This document shows positions 14,995 to 23,241 of a DNA stretch of 26,880 bases, piece after piece; the stretch's first letter is position 1; every line of letters starts with the position of its first letter. Below the pieces are notes generated by a model. It did not search any database, had not been told where the DNA came from, and worked only from the letters and a program-made list of their open reading frames with translations. The stretch is from a virus. The stretch covers positions 1-26,880 of IMG/VR virus record IMGVR_UViG_3300025141_000611. One strand, given 5' to 3'. Made by a program: the position numbers and the translations under genes.

Positions 14995-17262
14995 TTACAT
15001 TGGGGTTGCTGATATCTTTCCGGCACTTTCTACGATTCTTATAACTTGGCGTGCAACAGTTTCTCCAGCAAGATTAAAGTTGATTGGCTGGTTTATAACT
15101 TTTTGCGCGGATTGGGCTCCGCCGCCTCCTCCGCCTCCGCCTTGTGATGCAGCGACCATATTGACCATTTGTCTTGCTCCAGCCATATGAACATTCACGG
15201 AGGCTGCTGCATATTGTTTGGCAGCGTCTGCAACTTTAGTGATGTTTGCTGCTTCGCTAGCGGAAACGTCATCTGCAGTTGCCATTAAGCCTGACAAAGA
15301 TCGTGTTCCCATCGCACCTTTGCCTGATCCAAGTTTGCCCATGGAATCCGCAAATCTTTCTACATTACCTGTGACGCCTGCTGTGAACACGCCTCTAATC
15401 GCTCCACCCAAACTTTGAATTGGTCTTGCAGCTTTGTCTGCGGCGTTGGCCATTGCGCCAAACCCTTGCGCCATGAGGTTGGGTAATGAAAATACAGGTG
15501 GAGAATTTTCTTTTGAAGCTTGGGAGCCAAAATATGCGACTCCTGCTGCAACCAAACCAAGAGGCCCTATGACTGCTAAGCTACTCAGAGAAAGGGCCTT
15601 AAAACCCCCAACGAGAGCGTTGACGCCCCCTAGGACTTTTGAGAGTACCCCTGCAAAGGCAAGAAGTTTCACCGTGTTTTGTCCGCTGGCTGTTCTTATA
15701 AATGAAGACAGGCCCTCTATGGCGCTCCTCAACGTATTAATCAGCGGAGCGGCATCGACGGCCAACTGCATCATTGCTAGTCTTAGATTTTCTAAAGCTG
15801 GCTTAGCATCCCTAGCTAGTTTTGCGAAGTTTGCTTGTCTAGCTGAGGCTTGGCGGGCCTTGTCTTGGAAAGAGGATAAGGAATTGTTGTAGAATCTCTG
15901 TGCTTCTGCGACATCTCTAAAGCCTGCAGCGTTTGATAGGGCCATCCTTTCAAGCCTAGTCATTGAATCAAACGTTTTACCTGAAAGTTGAAGCGCTTGG
16001 TGCATTGCTTCCATTCTTTGAGATTCTGTCATATAAACCATTCTCACGCTGTTCAAATAAGAGCCTCCAAGAAGGCCATTTAATCTTCCGACTGCTGTAG
16101 CTGCGCCTTGGAACGTGTCAAATTGCGCAGCAACTCTGGTCAGGTCGGTCATTGCAAGACCGGTGGCTGCAGATTGCGCAGCTAGTTGTCTAAATACGGT
16201 GGTTGCATTGTTGCCATGAGCAGCCATTTGCGGAGCCAGTGCGTTAAATTGGCTTAAAGCCTGGTTGGCGTTCATGCCAATGCCGCGGGCCATACTCACA
16301 ATACTAGCTGTTGCCCTTTGTGCTGCATTATCTGACATTCCAAGATTGTTAGTGAAGAATTCTAATGCAGAAGTCGTCGAGCGCATGTCCATGCCCATCT
16401 CGCCTAATGTCGATACAAAAACGTTCATCGATTGTTGTGCAGCGGTGGTCATCGTTCTGAATCTGGTTAAGCCGTCATAGAGAGCTACTTGTGCTTGGCC
16501 GGCAGCCCTAAAGTCCAAAGCCATACTCTTAAGCTGGCCAGAGGCACCCAAAACAGACTGCGTAAACCGGTCGTTTGCACCGGTGGATTGTATAAGTGCC
16601 GAAGTCAGGCCATCTTGAGCGTGTAATAATGTTTCTGTTGCTGATAATATTGGACCTGTGATGACCGTAGCTGCACGACCAAAGTCGCGGTAACTAAATC
16701 CGCCTGCCTTTGCCTTCTGTACAATGCCCTCAAGCTGCATTGCAACGCCACCAAGGGCATTTGCCATGCCCCCTAATACAGTGTTGTTGAATGAAGTTGT
16801 GACGCCCATGGCGCCCTTGATTCTTGTGGCAAGGCCGGAGAAAGCAGCTGACTGGTTTTCAAGCTCTATCGTATTTTGTCGTGCGGCTTGAAGTTCTCTA
16901 ACCCTAGCTTGTCGTACTTCCTCTGAGGCACTTCTTATGTTCTGTAGGGTTTGAAGTTGCTGTTGAAGAAGTTGAGCGGTTTTTGAAAGGGCTCCGTGCG
17001 CGGTTACCGCTTCGGCATGGGCTTTCCTGGCGGTTTCAATTTGCTGATCAAGTGAGTTATTTGTTTGTGCTAGTAGGTTTAACTGATTGTTAATTTCGCT
17101 GGCAATTTTCTTGTTGGTATCTAAAGAAAATTGAAGCGCTGGTTGGTTGGCTGTAAGCGCCTGAGAGAGCTTCTTTTCTTTCTTAATCTGTTCTTCGATT
17201 AATTTATTTTGCTGCTCTCTAAGCGCGTTTAATTGTGCTTGCTCTGCTGGTGTTAAAGCCAT
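14995..17262 (-). CDS. Tail tape measure protein
   Basis: A 755-residue protein with the usual tape measure makeup: N-terminal about 150 residues of Gln/Glu/Lys/Ala-rich coiled coil (LREQQNKLIEEQIKKEKKL), long Ala-rich helices, and hydrophobic segments near 530-577 (VLSKVLGGVNALVGGFKAL, VIGPLGLVAAGVAYFG) that could insert into the host membrane during DNA entry. An eight-glycine run near 707-714, encoded by alternating GGC/GGA codons at 15118-15141, forms a flexible linker before the C-terminal tail. It sets tail length and occupies the tube lumen. T4 gp29 is 590 aa, so the tail may be somewhat longer than T4's. It starts 11 nt after a small unknown gene, whose TGAGGG stop region supplies a ribosome site. 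Confidence 0.9.
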   Translation of the reverse strand: MALTPAEQAQLNALREQQNKLIEEQIKKEKKLSQALTANQPALQFSLDTNKKIASEINNQLNLLAQTNNSLDQQIETARKAHAEAVTAHGALSKTAQLLQQQLQTLQNIRSASEEVRQARVRELQAARQNTIELENQSAAFSGLATRIKGAMGVTTSFNNTVLGGMANALGGVAMQLEGIVQKAKAGGFSYRDFGRAATVITGPILSATETLLHAQDGLTSALIQSTGANDRFTQSVLGASGQLKSMALDFRAAGQAQVALYDGLTRFRTMTTAAQQSMNVFVSTLGEMGMDMRSTTSALEFFTNNLGMSDNAAQRATASIVSMARGIGMNANQALSQFNALAPQMAAHGNNATTVFRQLAAQSAATGLAMTDLTRVAAQFDTFQGAATAVGRLNGLLGGSYLNSVRMVYMTESQRMEAMHQALQLSGKTFDSMTRLERMALSNAAGFRDVAEAQRFYNNSLSSFQDKARQASARQANFAKLARDAKPALENLRLAMMQLAVDAAPLINTLRSAIEGLSSFIRTASGQNTVKLLAFAGVLSKVLGGVNALVGGFKALSLSSLAVIGPLGLVAAGVAYFGSQASKENSPPVFSLPNLMAQGFGAMANAADKAARPIQSLGGAIRGVFTAGVTGNVERFADSMGKLGSGKGAMGTRSLSGLMATADDVSASEAANITKVADAAKQYAAASVNVHMAGARQMVNMVAASQGGGGGGGGAQSAQKVINQPINFNLAGETVARQVIRIVESAGKISATPM

Positions 17263-17273
17263 TGGTTATGCCC

Positions 17274-17615
17274 TCACCCTATTGGCCAGCGTAGACCAGT
17301 TTGATTTTGAAACGCCATTATGGCGCGGTTTAGCCTAGCGGCATCATTCCATGTGCTTGGATTGTTCAAGCCAAGAGATGATGCGGTTTTTAAATATCTG
17401 GCTTCTTGGGCGATTGTGCCGGCAAAAGCGCCAATTTCATTGGGGGTGCCTTTAATTTGCAAAGTACCTGCTGCACCGGAAAGTATTTTCTCAAGAGCTA
17501 AGGCTACTTGACCACCAAAGGACTCATAATAGACTTCATTAAGCATATTCTCTTTAGCAGAGGTCAGATCTATTACAATTACATCGGAGAGTTTTTCTTC
17601 ATTTAAGTTCTTCAT
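17274..17615 (-). CDS. Unknown small protein between gp51-like and tape measure genes (113 aa)
   Basis: A 113-residue protein from the ATG at 17615 (MKNLNEEKLSDVIVIDLTSA), preferred over a TTG four codons earlier because GGGA lies 7 nt upstream. It has no signal peptide or membrane helix. The sequence is mixed alpha/beta with a Gly/Ala-rich centre (ILSGAAGTLQIKGTPNEIGAF) and a C-terminal helix ending GLRWPIG. The location between candidate tail-assembly chaperones and the tape measure suggests a tail-assembly or minor tail role, but I do not recognise the family. A CTATTTAT element lies 23 nt upstream of the ATG. Confidence 0.75.
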   Translation of the reverse strand: MKNLNEEKLSDVIVIDLTSAKENMLNEVYYESFGGQVALALEKILSGAAGTLQIKGTPNEIGAFAGTIAQEARYLKTASSLGLNNPSTWNDAARLNRAIMAFQNQTGLRWPIG

Positions 17616-17638
17616 GATTTGTCCCAAAGTATTTCAAT

Positions 17639-17646
17639 ATAAATAG
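17639..17646 (-). promoter_or_regulatory. ACTATTTAT element before the 113-aa gene
   Basis: Minus-strand CTATTTAT at 17646-17639, preceded by A, lies in the gap after the gp51-like ORF. It is one of five related elements upstream of virion genes; a late promoter role is inferred. Confidence 0.35.
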
Positions 17647-17661
17647 TCATTTATATTAGTT

Positions 17662-17904
17662 TTATAACTTTTTGGTATCGCGAGTAACTTTTTCCATTTC
17701 TTCTTGCTCCATCTTCATTTGTTCTGTTAATTTATTAACAAACCATTCGCGAATTTTGACGGGCAAATTGTATGCCTCTAGGAAACTCCAGCCACCATGA
17801 TATTTTAAATAAAAGAACTGTTCATAAACATTCTCTATATAATCATCGCTTAGGCCAAAAAAAGTCTGCCGTAAACGGCAGCTCAACCTCCTGTTTGTGG
17901 CCAC
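17662..17904 (-). CDS. gp51-like baseplate hub assembly protein, probably expressed by frameshift from the gp26-like gene
   Basis: An 80-codon frame whose conserved part begins at GLSDDYIENVYEQFFYLKYH (codons 17 onward) and continues GGWSFLEAYNLPVKIREWF, a pattern I associate with gp51-type proteins of T4-like phages, which act in hub assembly. The nominal start is a GTG at 17904 with no Shine-Dalgarno, and the first 16 codons lie wholly within the gp26-like gene and read like an out-of-frame translation. A T7 run at 17863-17857 would let +1 (or -2) shifting join FF of gp26-like to GLSDD, giving a fusion of about 344 residues. Gene pairs overlapping this way just before tape measure genes are the rule for tail-assembly chaperones. 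Independent translation from GTG is possible but less attractive. The tail is Glu/Lys-rich and ends at 17662. Confidence 0.72.
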   Translation of the reverse strand: MATNRRLSCRLRQTFFGLSDDYIENVYEQFFYLKYHGGWSFLEAYNLPVKIREWFVNKLTEQMKMEQEEMEKVTRDTKKL

Positions 17905-18697
17905 AACTAGTGCAAGAGAAATCTTGATTTAAATCCAAGTTAGGCATTATACACACATAACAATATCTGGCGTGTTGGGCATCCATTGCGGGCATAACAT
18001 CAATAAAAGAATTTATTGTGCTCGGTTGGTTGTCTCCATTAACTGAAACAATCATAAGACCGAATTGATCGGTTAGTGTACCTTCCGGAAGGTTGTTTCT
18101 TCTTCTATTTTCGGCTAGGTCAAGAAGTCTTTTTTCATCTCGGCCAGTCAACAATCTCAACTCAAGCTTAACCTTGGAGACTGGAAGATCAACTATAAAT
18201 GTTCCATGCTCTGTTTCTTTGGCTTCGGCTTTTTCAAGATCAAAACCATAGTTCATCTTTTTTTCGCTTAAATCAAAAGATTGTTTTACAGTAGCGAAAC
18301 AAGACGGGCAGTTAATCGTTGTGTTATATTGTGGACCATAACCCGTTACCCTAGAGGCCACGATTAATGCGTTTTTGTCGCCAACCAACAAATCGTCAAC
18401 GCTGATGTTTTTATCAACAATAACATTTTGTAACATTCTTTCAATTGCGACCCCTTGTTTTAAAAGGGAGGCAGAAGTTAAGATGTCTTCATCTTTGGCT
18501 GTCATATATCTAATTTCAATAGTGTCAACTCCGCATAGTGGATGGCCATCTGGATAAGTTCTACCTCTTGATGGAAGCTCCACTATTTCCGTTGGAGATG
18601 CAAAAGAAAAAGAAGTGGTGTTGTCGTTTGTTACAGGTGGCGTGGTTGGAGCTTTCTTTCTCGCTCCGACGCGTTCCTGATTATTTCTAGCTGCCAT
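17843..18697 (-). CDS. gp26-like baseplate hub / tail assembly protein with zinc-binding Cys pairs
   Basis: A 284-residue protein. The N-terminal 30 residues are Thr/Pro/Asn-rich and probably flexible. Next comes IVELPSRGRTYPDGHPL (38-54) and MTAKDEDILTSASLLKQG (65-82), a signature shared by gp26-type proteins and other phage tail-assembly chaperones, where a helix follows 'T..ded.lt'. Two CxxC pairs, CPSC (130/133) and CTSC (262/265), probably bind one zinc ion. The C-terminus ends in FFWPKR. T4 gp26 is 208 aa. In T4 gp26 acts with gp51 in building the central hub. It lies between tail tube and tape measure genes, the position of G/GT chaperones in other tailed phages, and its last 62 nt overlap the gp51-like frame. 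Confidence 0.85.
   Translation of the reverse strand: MAARNNQERVGARKKAPTTPPVTNDNTTSFSFASPTEIVELPSRGRTYPDGHPLCGVDTIEIRYMTAKDEDILTSASLLKQGVAIERMLQNVIVDKNISVDDLLVGDKNALIVASRVTGYGPQYNTTINCPSCFATVKQSFDLSEKKMNYGFDLEKAEAKETEHGTFIVDLPVSKVKLELRLLTGRDEKRLLDLAENRRRNNLPEGTLTDQFGLMIVSVNGDNQPSTINSFIDVMPAMDAQHARYCYVCIMPNLDLNQDFSCTSCGHKQEVELPFTADFFWPKR
17857..17881 (-). promoter_or_regulatory. Candidate recoding site: hairpin followed by T7 slippery run
   Basis: In transcript order, CTGCCG-TTTA-CGGCAG (17881-17866) forms a perfect 6-bp hairpin, followed after AC by seven uridines (17863-17857) and GG. Reading GAC UUU UUU UGG continues gp26-like to its stop 15 nt later. Skipping one base (or slipping back two) enters the gp51-like frame at GGC. 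An AGGAGG (17892-17887) lies 23 nt upstream of the run with no usable start codon behind it. Both ribosomal frameshifting and polymerase slippage at the U-run fit. The structure also resembles a weak intrinsic terminator. Confidence 0.6.
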
Positions 18698-18762
18698 TTT
18701 TCACCTCGTATTATAACACTAAGTATATAATACAATATTTTTATTGTTTTGTTAAATTTAAT

Positions 18763-19278
18763 TTATGCCTTTGTAAAGTCGGCAAAATCATATCTAATAT
18801 CTAAGCTGATGTCTAACATAGCATCGGAGTCGTAGGCAAGGTTTCCAAATTTGGCCCCCTTGATCCAAGGATTATAGAATCTCCATGTCTCTAAAAGCTG
18901 ATCATTTGCACCTCTTTGCTCAATACGAATTTGAGGACCGAGAGCATCTACTGCTTCAGCCTTTGAGATAGAGCGAAGGGCACCTGATTGAAGAGGAGCA
19001 TCTGGAATTGCATAGCCTGATCTTCTGAGCATTGTCAAAACTCTTTCTGATGTGTCAGGGTCCACAGGGTCGACCAAAGTAACACTCAAAGAGTCCCACT
19101 GAAGCTGTCCTGGGTAGTAAAAATAGTGTCCGTAGAAGTTGTGTGAGGTTTCGCCAACCGTAAACCCTGGTTTGTTAACTGACTTAACTACAAAAGTCGG
19201 AATTGCGGAATTGCTCGCGAAAAACAAAAAACGATGTTGTCGTTTTGGCTCCAAAGTGCTGTCTGCCCAAAATGCCAT
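18763..19278 (-). CDS. Tail tube protein (gp19-like)
   Basis: A 171-residue protein, close to T4 gp19 (163 aa). It forms the inner tube through which DNA passes. Typical features: N-terminal strand with KRQHRFLFF, FVVKSVNKPGFTV (near 30-42), the YYPGQLQWDSLSVTLVDPVDP segment (54-74) and the C-terminal LDISLDIRYDFADF strand pair. No Cys and no membrane segments. It follows the sheath gene by 56 nt with AAGGAG well placed before the ATG. The order sheath-tube-chaperones-tape measure is the standard contractile tail layout. Confidence 0.92.
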   Translation of the reverse strand: MAFWADSTLEPKRQHRFLFFASNSAIPTFVVKSVNKPGFTVGETSHNFYGHYFYYPGQLQWDSLSVTLVDPVDPDTSERVLTMLRRSGYAIPDAPLQSGALRSISKAEAVDALGPQIRIEQRGANDQLLETWRFYNPWIKGAKFGNLAYDSDAMLDISLDIRYDFADFTKA

Positions 19279-19334
19279 TTATTTAGATCTCCTTAGTATA
19301 AAATAATTAGTATGCATTAATAAATTCATCTGAA

Positions 19335-22277
19335 TTAATCCGCGAACGAAGCTCCAGAGTCTGTAATTACAAAGTCAAGTGCGATGAATTCAATTGCTTG
19401 TGCTGGTTTCAGGAAAATCTTGGCATACAAGATGTTTCTATCAATCAACTCAGGTGTGGTGGTTGTTTCGTCAAGAACAACCTTAAAGTCTGTCAGGCCT
19501 TGTCCGCCCTTAATATTACCCAATAAAGTCTCGACCTGGCCCGAGAACTTATTCCAAGTCTCTTGTACGTTTTGCTCAAACAATGTTGTCGCGGCAATTC
19601 GTGAAACCTGCTTTTTGATTAGAAGAAGCAAACGACGTACGTTGATTCTATCCAAAGCAGATGGAGTAACTTGGAGAGTCTTTTGTCCGAAGACTACGAC
19701 TCCTTCAGCAGGGAAAGTTGCGATTGGATTAATGTTCGCGCCGTAAAGGTCATCTCTTTCCTCTGATGTAAGTTGCAGCTTGATTCCTGTTACCGGAAGT
19801 CCTGCTGCGCCATTCGAGAGGCCACCGCGAGTGAATCCTGCGGGAGCGAACCAAACTTCGCGAGAAGCTTCGCTCGAACCAAGAGTACCAAGAGCCACAA
19901 CGGAGGGCGGGACGTAGAGCAATCGGTTTGAATCTGTGTCTCTAATTTGTACGAACGGATAATAGGCCGCTGCGTAACTGGAATTGATCTGTCTAGACTT
20001 CAGATTGTTGACCACTGCAATTGGGTCTGGTCTGTTGGTTGCCTCTGTGCTAGTGTTTTCGTGAGGAGGAACATAATCCCCCACAAGGTCAATAATAGCC
20101 AGAGCATCTGCTCTGCTTTCACAGGTCTCAATTAAGTGATCTGTGAGAGAAGTGTTTGTAATACCAGGTGCTGTTGCCAAATTAATATCAACAACTTCTG
20201 GATCTGCGATAGTGTCAATGGCTCTCTTGACAGAATAGAAAGCGTAATTACCGACTTCTGTTCCGCTGGTCATGAAAGCGTTTCGGAAAGGATCTTTCTC
20301 TGTAATATCCAACCCATCAGTACCGCCATGGAAGACGGTTGTGAATTTATTGTAATTAAGTCCGGATCCTGTAAGTAAGGCACTTGAACCACTCATGGAT
20401 GTGATCGAACCTAAATTTCCGTCTCCATCGGCTGTGTGTGTTACTCTAGAGCCTGAAATGTACTCGACTAAGCCAAGGCCTGTGCTTCTATTTCTCGCTG
20501 CGAGATTATCGAGAGAGAAAATAAAGGAAGGTCCAACTGATGTAGAATCGTCATCGTCATCAAGAGTGCCTGGAAGTGGGCGCAAAACGTCCAAAACGTT
20601 TGGATCGAATTTTGCGGAACCAGATTTTCCTAAGTCAACACCCCAGAACTGATTACTTTGTTTGTCCATGCGATTCTGTCGTCCATCTCTTTTAAGAGCA
20701 AGAACTGGGAAACGGAAAGACGAAGTTGAGTTAAGTGGCCAGAAGGCATAGTTGTCTGTATCTGTGTCTGGGGAAAGAGTTGTTTCTGTATTCCCTTTGA
20801 TAAAGACAGCGTTTGTTGATCCCAATTCTGAAATAAGAGTAATGTTGTCGACATCCTTAACCTTAGGAGGACCGAAGAAACCAAACGGGAGAAGTTGCGG
20901 ATCTGTTGCACCTTGCATAACTTCTGTGTTCATTTCCACATACATATATTTAGACATGTTGTCATAATCGCCATAGTGACGATATCGTCTTTCTGTATCA
21001 TCCCAAATTTGATGTTTATCGCCAACCTTTCTGGCTACATAGTTCTCGGAATTTGGATTCAAGGAACAATTTGTAAACTTCTCGACCAATTGAGGAGCTT
21101 TGTCGGAGTCGTCAATTTTTCTGATCGCTACAGTAAATGTACCAAAAGGATTTGATTTATTCGAAGATGGTTTGATATCCATAATAGAAACTTTCAAATT
21201 TCTCTGGGTCCACTCTCCGTGCTCTCTTGCAATAAGTCTGAAGAGTTTTTGTTGATCGGCTGGCTTGAAGCTAGCTGCGGCGCCAACGTCCTGTGCGATA
21301 AACCACCCGGTTCGAGCTTTTGTCGCTTGGCGTTGGTGATCTGCCCACTCCAGGGCGTTTGCGGCTTGTGAGGCAAGACCTAGGACCATACCATGAGTAA
21401 CATCATTTAGCGAGTTCAGGCCTGAGCGTTCAAGATGGCTCCCGTCTGTCGATCCTGTGCGTGCGTGGAGTGAGTTAATAAACGTCTCTCCCAAGAAATA
21501 ATTCTTATAAGCGGTTGAAGAGCCGGTAACAACGTCGCTATTTGTCACAATTGGATTTGTATTGAATACCTTTCTAATATAATTATCAGAATTTTCATCA
21601 AAATTAAATACAATCTTTTCTGCACCTGTACCTGTTCTAATCTGGGTTGTTGTACCGATGAGTGCTGTAAACTCCGCTGCTCTATTGGCGCTGCTTGTTG
21701 AAATAGAAGTTGCATGAGAAGCAGTGGTAGACACAGTGTCTGCCGATGCACTCTCCATAGTTCCAGAAAGCGCTACGAGGCCGCCTGCGTTCATTGCATA
21801 GAACACTGCGGCTAGATTCCAAACTTGTCCTCCGTTAGATGCAGAGTTCATCAAGAAGAGACCAAAGGCGCCGCGTTCGGCGTCTGCACCTGAAGTGCCA
21901 ATATTCCCAGCGTCCCAGCCAGCGTTTTGGTCGCCGTCGCCGGATGTTCTGCTTGGAGAGTGAGTACCAAGTAGTCTTACCACTGTGCAAGGAGAGTTAT
22001 TTTTGAGCCATGCTTTGGCAGCATACCCAGCATAAGTTGGAGAACTATAGTTTCCATCTCTAAATACGTCGCCGGCTTTTCCACCGGGGATTGGATTACC
22101 AAAAAGTTCTACGTAGTCGGAATATGATTCTACCGTGACCGGGATCATTCCGGGGCCCTTCTCTGTTCTACCGATAATCGCGGGCCCTGGTTGGGTAGAT
22201 GTCTTTGGTAATTGTGAGTTATCGATTTCCTCCAAGAAAATTCCCGGGGAAACAAAATTAAACTTTTTCTCAGCCAT
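19335..22277 (-). CDS. Tail sheath protein (gp18-like), enlarged
   Basis: A 980-residue contractile sheath subunit. The N-terminus has the family opening FVSPGIFLEEIDNSQLP then GPAIIGRTEKGP (near 30-42). The C-terminal domain contains INVRRLLLLIKKQVSRIA, followed by FEQNVQETWNKFSGQVETLL and the final AIEFIALDFVITDSG strand, as in gp18-type sheaths; this domain carries the intersubunit arms. T4 gp18 is 659 aa, so over 300 residues are extra, mostly as Ser/Thr/Asn/Gly-rich middle parts (about 150-300 and 540-680) that probably form protruding surface domains. AAAGGAG lies 10 nt upstream of the ATG and an ACTATTTAT element about 43 nt upstream. Confidence 0.93.
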   Translation of the reverse strand: MAEKKFNFVSPGIFLEEIDNSQLPKTSTQPGPAIIGRTEKGPGMIPVTVESYSDYVELFGNPIPGGKAGDVFRDGNYSSPTYAGYAAKAWLKNNSPCTVVRLLGTHSPSRTSGDGDQNAGWDAGNIGTSGADAERGAFGLFLMNSASNGGQVWNLAAVFYAMNAGGLVALSGTMESASADTVSTTASHATSISTSSANRAAEFTALIGTTTQIRTGTGAEKIVFNFDENSDNYIRKVFNTNPIVTNSDVVTGSSTAYKNYFLGETFINSLHARTGSTDGSHLERSGLNSLNDVTHGMVLGLASQAANALEWADHQRQATKARTGWFIAQDVGAAASFKPADQQKLFRLIAREHGEWTQRNLKVSIMDIKPSSNKSNPFGTFTVAIRKIDDSDKAPQLVEKFTNCSLNPNSENYVARKVGDKHQIWDDTERRYRHYGDYDNMSKYMYVEMNTEVMQGATDPQLLPFGFFGPPKVKDVDNITLISELGSTNAVFIKGNTETTLSPDTDTDNYAFWPLNSTSSFRFPVLALKRDGRQNRMDKQSNQFWGVDLGKSGSAKFDPNVLDVLRPLPGTLDDDDDSTSVGPSFIFSLDNLAARNRSTGLGLVEYISGSRVTHTADGDGNLGSITSMSGSSALLTGSGLNYNKFTTVFHGGTDGLDITEKDPFRNAFMTSGTEVGNYAFYSVKRAIDTIADPEVVDINLATAPGITNTSLTDHLIETCESRADALAIIDLVGDYVPPHENTSTEATNRPDPIAVVNNLKSRQINSSYAAAYYPFVQIRDTDSNRLLYVPPSVVALGTLGSSEASREVWFAPAGFTRGGLSNGAAGLPVTGIKLQLTSEERDDLYGANINPIATFPAEGVVVFGQKTLQVTPSALDRINVRRLLLLIKKQVSRIAATTLFEQNVQETWNKFSGQVETLLGNIKGGQGLTDFKVVLDETTTTPELIDRNILYAKIFLKPAQAIEFIALDFVITDSGASFAD

Positions 22278-22320
22278 GCTGCTCAGTCTCCTTTAGTGTT
22301 TAATTGTAAGCAATTCTTTA

Positions 22321-22328
22321 ATAAATAG
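22321..22328 (-). promoter_or_regulatory. ACTATTTAT element before the sheath gene
   Basis: Minus-strand CTATTTAT (22328-22321), preceded by A and followed by TAAAG, sits in the 76-nt gap before the sheath gene. It is one of five related copies before virion genes and a reasonable late-promoter candidate because sheath needs high expression. Confidence 0.4.
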
Positions 22329-22353
22329 TAAGAGAAACCGCCAAACTCCAAAA

Positions 22354-23241
22354 CTATTCTTTATAAAATCCTCTCTTATCAATGTGTTCTGGGACATCGC
22401 TTGTCATAACTCTCTCGCGAGGAAATTTGACGTCTACTGAGTTTTCTCTAATTACGATTTTTGGCTGCTCTTGATTTTTATCTTTTCCAATCAAATACCC
22501 CAGCACTTTTATTTGAATATCTGTCTGATATGTCTTCTCCTCGTTGCCCAAGCCAGAAGCATTAGATGTCGGTGAAAAACTATCCTGAAAGAAGGCTTCA
22601 TACTTGTGCCCATCTCGCTCAAGAAGAAAATGATTGATGGCGCCAGTCTGAGTTATAAATGGCGACAACAACTGGTTCATCTGTTGTTGATAATCACATC
22701 TTAAAGTGACTCTATACATCATTTCAACATAAACAGGCATTGGAATAGAAGCATATTGATATACAACTTTACTATTCTTTCTCGGAAATGTTTTTTGTTT
22801 TGCAAGTGTAAAAGCATCAACGCTTGCAAAGTCAGATGTCTTATCTTGGTTTATTGTTCGAGCGATTGTTATTGAGCCTCCTTTCTTGTCCAGGCCTGGG
22901 GGTACGTTTGCTTGAAAAATACCTTTGTTGGCTGGATTTTTACTTATTGAAGTCCTCTCTATACTGATAAGAGGTAATATTAAAGACCCATTCTCGTCTC
23001 TGATATCTTTGTTGTTTTTTATTTGATGGGCTCGTTCTGCGGACAACCAGTTCACTGGAACTTTTTTAAATCCGCTGTTTGTATCACAGGATATATTCAT
23101 TTCATCGTCGATAAACTCGAACAAAGCTCTGTCAATGTTCTCAATTGTCGAAGGTTGTACTAAAATCTCTTCTATTACATTAGATGAGATATTTATGCCA
23201 CCTTCAAGGCCGGTTCCTCTATTATTTTCATCACTTGGCAT
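22354..23241 (-). CDS. Putative tail terminator / sheath stabiliser (gp15-like)
   Basis: A 295-residue soluble protein. The central part has YASIPMPVYVEMMYRVTLRC (about 164-183) then YQQQMNQLLSPFITQTGAINHFLL, a pattern similar to gp15-type proteins where a strand 'Y.l.i.t.y..d..QivEqilPyF' leads to the tail-end ring domain. A further strand-rich section (YQTDIQIKVLGYLIGK) follows. T4 gp15 is 272 aa. The N-terminal about 90 residues are acidic and unlike gp15 as I recall it. Gene order neck-terminator-sheath supports the call. The ATG lies 11 nt inside the preceding gene with GAGGG 8 nt upstream. Confidence 0.65.
   Translation of the reverse strand: MPSDENNRGTGLEGGINISSNVIEEILVQPSTIENIDRALFEFIDDEMNISCDTNSGFKKVPVNWLSAERAHQIKNNKDIRDENGSLILPLISIERTSISKNPANKGIFQANVPPGLDKKGGSITIARTINQDKTSDFASVDAFTLAKQKTFPRKNSKVVYQYASIPMPVYVEMMYRVTLRCDYQQQMNQLLSPFITQTGAINHFLLERDGHKYEAFFQDSFSPTSNASGLGNEEKTYQTDIQIKVLGYLIGKDKNQEQPKIVIRENSVDVKFPRERVMTSDVPEHIDKRGFYKE

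Noticed and set aside
15434-15892. 152-aa plus-strand ORF opposite the tape measure gene
   Set aside because: Ala-rich antisense reading of an Ala-rich helical gene, a common artefact.
17857-17881. Hairpin plus T7 run read as an intrinsic terminator
   Set aside because: The stem is only 6 bp, sits within coding sequence before essential tail genes, and the U-run is followed by GG; recoding explains the position better, though some attenuation cannot be excluded.
18698-18762. Extended -10-like TGTTATAAT before the gp26-like gene
   Set aside because: No matching -35, and a start from it would leave about 6 nt before the ATG and remove part of the ribosome site; the gap is simply AT-rich.
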